From: Neckera pumila
Lineage: Eukaryota; Streptophyta; Bryopsida; Hypnales; Neckeraceae
NCBI GenBank assembly: GCA_963969595.1
Contig: OZ018410.1
Span: 28,834,913 to 28,898,912 of the forward strand
Length of the DNA: 64,000 bases
Reading direction: 5' to 3'
Positions within the stretch are counted from its first letter, which is position 1. Every line of letters starts with the position of its first letter. A model generated the notes under the pieces. That model was not told the origin of the DNA, made no database searches, and saw only the letters and a program-made list of their open reading frames with translations. Shown piece after piece: positions 60,301 through 64,000 of this stretch. The translations under genes were made by a program, and so were the position numbers.

Positions 60301-63300
60301 GGTGAGCAATCAGATTTTGCAGAATTTTTTTTCTTAAATATTTTTTTTTAACATTTTTTTTAATATTTTTTTAAGATTTAAAAAAAAATTTCAATAATTT
60401 TTTTTTAGAATTCTGGGTTCCTGCACCATTGCCATTGCAGTTTCAACTAGGCAAAAATAGGAAAATATCAAATTTTTGAGCAAAAATAAATAAATTTCAA
60501 AGGTATCTCGGAGGGCTATGGAGCAGCCTCCAAAGGCTTGAAATTTTCTCTAATGTCTTAAAGATAATTTTGTCTGCTTTTAAAGCAACTATGTTCTAAA
60601 TGCATTTCTTATTTATAGTAGGATTGATTGACAGATTCCTTGAAATATCTATTACTGGCATTGATGACATGTAGGTAGGCTTCAAGGTTGCTTGGAGACA
60701 AGAAAAGACTATCTTATAATGACTATCTTTATTTACATTATAGTAGTCGTACCAGCGTTGGAAAAGTTTTTTGAGTTTTATTGGCTATTTTCCTTCAATC
60801 TCCAAATTGAACTAGTTTTTAGAGTATGCAATCCAATTATTTTTTCTATTTAAAAAATTCAAAATAGAAAATTTATAGATTTTTTCACTGGTTTTTTGTT
60901 GATGTTTTTGAATTGCAATTGCTTTTTTTTCTTAATTCCATTGGCTAACTTTGAACTAGCTGCTAGTTTCTTCTAGACATTAGTCAAACAGGAGGTGTTA
61001 TGCTATGGAATTAAAGTGCAATTGTCACATTAAGAAGGCAATTGAAAATGAAGCTTTAAAATTCAATGTTGATGTATTTCAAAGTATAAATGTATATACG
61101 ATTATGGTAAAATGCTAGTGATTAGAAATACAATACTAATGATTAGAAAATAAGTGTAAGAGAACAAATAGTACTTGAGAACACTCAATAATAACATTTC
61201 AACATCTACATTTAAAATCATACTTTCTTGGTCTTGATATTTGGATATTGTATTTGAGTTTTTGAAGATATCAATTGCATTTTCTATAAAATAGTAGTTT
61301 TAATTCTAAATTTAACTGTCATTGTATATGAAAAGCTTTAGTTGAAAATGATGTAGACTTACGGCTAAAGTAGGAGCTAGAGAATGACAGAGAATGCTTT
61401 GTCCATAGATTGACATCTTGAATGATAATACTCCACTTTCATTTATTGACCATTAAGTTTCTTTTCAAATATTTAATTGGTTTTTGCAAATCTAGAGTAC
61501 ATTTGTAAGTCCTATCTTATAATACCAATGTTTCAAAACAAGAAGCAACAACAACCCTAGGTCAAGCAATTTTAGCTTGCTTGATCAAACATATGGATTC
61601 ACTCCCTTGTAATTTAGCAAACCATGTCAATTTACAAGGGCATTTGAAAGAGAGCTAAAGATAATAAAAATGTCATAGAATATTATACGGAATATTTTCA
61701 AAATGAACTTACAAAACCTTGTTTTTCTTTAAAATATTGTAGACTTTATCTTTGGTAAATTAACAACATGCTATCTTTGAACTTTGGTAGTTTTCTAAGC
61801 ATTTGAATGCAGATGAATTCCTTTGGATTCATTGTAACAAATTGGATACTAATAGTCTCTATTGTGAGTGCAAAGCGTAGTTGCTTGGTTAAATAAATAA
61901 ATAAATGGATTGCAGTACCTTCAATATGAAATGTCAATTTTGTTAAATTGGTGATATTTCATTACTTTGGCGTGCTTTAGGCCGCACGGCTTGAAACCAA
62001 AATCTATATTTGTTCTAGCTAGTTTGAAATTAGACCTTTGTGAAGATATACGTCATAGTTTTAGGTTTGCAGAATATCGTAAATTGACGTTTCAAATACT
62101 AGAACTGCAATAGCTCTGAAGTTTCAAACAAGTGATTGAAAAAGTGCCAATTTCTTTTTACTTGTCCGTTTCTACTAGTACAACGATGTCATTGTATGAA
62201 TGTTTGCGCTTTTTTGCGGATCAATATTATGATGAGAAACGTCTGCTTAATTAGCAACTGCAACAATTTAACTTTTGAGTGTACTTAGCTTGTGTGATGT
62301 ATTATGTAATCACCAGTTGTTTTTAAGCATGCTAGTAATCGTGATTTGGATCAATTTCAGTAAGTCGTGAGCTATATTAAGCTTGCTGCGGTCTTTTTAA
62401 GTGTGCCTGACTTGTAGCTCTTATGTACAGTACAACAATACCACAGTGATGTTTTGATATGAAACCTCATATTTGTTATTCTTAAGTGGTGAGTTTGAAC
62501 GAGCCCAAAATATTGTGACGCTAAATTAACCCACTTGAGCACTTAGCACTCTGAACTTTAGAGCCCTAATAAAAGAGTAGTACAAATCTTAGAAGAGGGT
62601 CCTAAACCACTATAGCTAGGAGGGCCTTTCAACTCTGCCACTTTACCAAATAGCCATTTTTATATAGCATACCTTAGATCTATATGTACCATACTTGTAC
62701 AATGAGGTGTAATGTTGTTTATATCTTTGTAATGAATTCTTGAATTTGAGTAGAATGAGGGGAACTTGTTAGTAACCTCCAAGGATTTACTAGATTAGTA
62801 TGCGTTGGAAGCGGATCCTCTAGGTTTTTTGAACCCAACCCTAAGTACTTACTTGTGCACTGGTGTGTGACTATCTATGTGTGTGTAGATTTCGTTCCAT
62901 CGACCAGAGGAGTATTTGATTGAAGTGAAAGGAACTACAGGAAAAGTCTCCGGACATGACACTATCACTTCGCTTACGTTTATCACCAACCAGCGCCATT
63001 TTGGACCATTCGGTCATCAAGTAGGGAAAGCCTTCGAGAGTTCTTTGGGTAGAGAGGTGATTGGTTTTTTTGGCAAGTGCAATTCTCGGCTTGAGCAAAT
63101 TGGGGTCATCACCGCGTCTCTTGGGCATCTTGATTCCACAATAGTCCAAGGCCCTTGGGGGGGTGATTATGGCTCTCAATTTTGCAGCGGAAGAGGGGAT
63201 CTCTCGGAAATCTATGTCACATTCACGAAAGGTCACATTGTGGCGTTGCAAGCCACCTACCATTTTGGCACAGAAAGGACCAAATTTAAGAGTGACTGTT

Positions 63301-64000
63301 GGGGTGGCAATAATCCAGCCCAAACGGAGAAGGTAATGTTATTTGAATCAAGTTCATGTGCAAGGTCATTAGAAATCAAAATTTGATTTATTTGCATATG
63401 AAAAATAATGTCATTTTCATGTCTAAAAAAGCCAAGGTTCATTTGCATATTGGAACTTTAGAAGCTATCATGGATGTCCTGAAACAGTCTAGAAGTCTTC
63501 AATAACTTCCCAATTGAAAATCAGTATTGTGGAATATTGATTCTAAATTTTTATGGATGCTTGTAATAGGTGATTTTAAATTCTCCTGATGAATACCTCA
63601 TCCAGCTCAAGGGAACAATTGATATAGTCAATGGAACTGAGACGGTGTCATCGTTGACCTTCATCACAAACCAAAGAATTTGTGGTCCCTATGGTTCAAC
63701 GTCTGGAAAAGCCTTCGAGACTACACCTAGTAAAGTGCTGGGTTTCTACGGACGCTTTGAATCCATTCTTCACCAGATTGGAGTCATCACTGAGGTTTCT
63801 TCCGGAATTCAATTCCGAAAGTCATTTGAAAAGACAGCTGCTGCCACCAGTTCCGATTGGAATGAAATTTACATGGAGAGTGCTAGACGTAGCACACAAG
63901 ACAATGTTGATTTGATCATTACTGAAGGGCCTTGGGGAAGGCAAGGAGGCGCTCCCTTTTACGATGGTAGAGGTGACATTTTTGAAATTGTCATCACTCA
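57325..64000 (+). CDS. Multi-domain jacalin-related lectin, at least four domains (3' end outside window)
   Basis: Exons: 57325-57555, 59567-60160, 62889-63332 and 63570 to the edge. All junctions are GT-AG and phase 0. An in-frame TGA directly precedes ATG 57325; ATG 57337 is an alternative start. There is no signal peptide, so a cytosolic/nuclear lectin is likely. Domain starts (GPWG) are at residues 18, 218, 363 and 543. Each domain shows F.DGRG or a variant, then after the intron PDEYL..V.G, FITNQ...GP(Y/F)G and GF(F/Y)G...IGV. Domain 1 keeps the GxxxD loop (GTLLD, 144-148); domains 2 and 3 have NSRLE (340-344) and ESILH (487-491). A 60-residue Thr/Ser- then Glu-rich linker (158-217) separates domains 1 and 2. 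Domain 4 begins GPWGRQGG and is cut by the edge. Family role: binding of mannose- or galactose-type glycans, often stress-related in plants; specificity is not deducible here. Confidence 0.93.
57669..57805. mobile_element. MITE-like element, family C copy 2, in lectin intron 1
   Basis: The ends contain TGGCGGTATTCCA and TGGAATACCACCA as inverted repeats with a 2-nt gap. They match the terminal sequence of the element at 39656-40012. It is only 137 bp and carries AATGGAAAAATG tandem units. Confidence 0.65.
58399..58558. repeat. AT-rich microsatellite in lectin intron 1
   Basis: An array of TATATATTC / TATATTC units alternates regularly, giving a higher-order period of about 22 bp, followed by CTCTCT. 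The Tyr/Ile-rich open frames across it are a by-product of the repeat. Confidence 0.92.
59811..59939 (+). repeat. 69-bp in-frame duplication encoding the lectin linker
   Basis: The two units start at 59811 and 59880 with CATACTCGAC. The encoded segments share (S/T)YSTT and SSFN(V/M)VE. The period is 23 codons, so the frame is kept. Confidence 0.8.
60208..60555. mobile_element. MITE-like foldback in lectin intron 2
   Basis: TIRs CATTAGAGAAAATTTCA and TGAAATTTTCTCTAATG are perfect over 17 bp and continue imperfectly to TTGGAGG. An inner stem pairs 60245-60261 with 60270-60286 (15 of 17). It is 348 bp. The rest of the 2.7-kb intron is AT-rich with nothing assignable. Confidence 0.8.

Noticed and set aside
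1..64000. CRISPR arrays or prokaryotic operon features
   Set aside because: The repeats found are inverted or long dispersed elements, spacing is irregular, and the genes are intron-bearing plant genes.

Overview
This is nuclear DNA of a land plant. The genes are split by GT-AG introns, and the recognisable proteins match plant families: a CDCA7-type zinc-finger protein with the N-terminal helix typical of plant members, a MINDY-3-type deubiquitinase with a ubiquitin-interacting motif, a plant-type MFS transporter, and a multi-domain jacalin-related lectin. Nothing in the sequence fixes the lineage more closely. There are no retrotransposon coding regions, rRNA genes, confident tRNA genes or CRISPR arrays.

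Layout. Positions 1-2084 hold small terminal-inverted-repeat (TIR) elements, one nested in another. Positions 2085-4617 (minus) encode the CDCA7-like protein. From about 4.6 to 16.7 kb the DNA is AT-rich and gene-poor. Positions 16763-20823 (minus) encode the MINDY-3-like deubiquitinase in seven coding exons. It diverges from the MFS transporter at 23598-25408 (plus) across a 2.8 kb promoter/5'UTR interval. From about 25.4 to 57 kb I could assign no protein-coding gene. Much of this stretch, mainly 29.3-51.0 kb, is a family of roughly 0.9-kb non-coding elements bounded by TTAACCCCTAAAGG / CCTTTAGGGGTTAA. The family has two related subfamilies (A and B) in both orientations. At least fourteen copies or fragments occur in the window, counting outliers at 9.3 and 13.5 kb. 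Several other MITE-like families, foldback hairpins and a 0.48-kb direct duplication are interspersed. Positions 57325 to the right edge (plus) carry a jacalin-related lectin gene with at least four domains that runs out of the window.

Functional reading. The three genes at 2-25 kb are ordinary conserved plant genes: chromatin maintenance with DDM1-type remodellers, ubiquitin-chain editing, and membrane transport. There is no sign that they form a pathway. The most unusual contents are the dense TTAA-bounded family, whose ends resemble piggyBac elements although no transposase is present, and the lectin gene. The lectin is built from phase-0 exons that each join the back half of one domain to the front half of the next, and only its first domain keeps the canonical GxxxD sugar-binding loop. 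All exon coordinates come from reading splice signals and protein continuity by eye, without transcript support.
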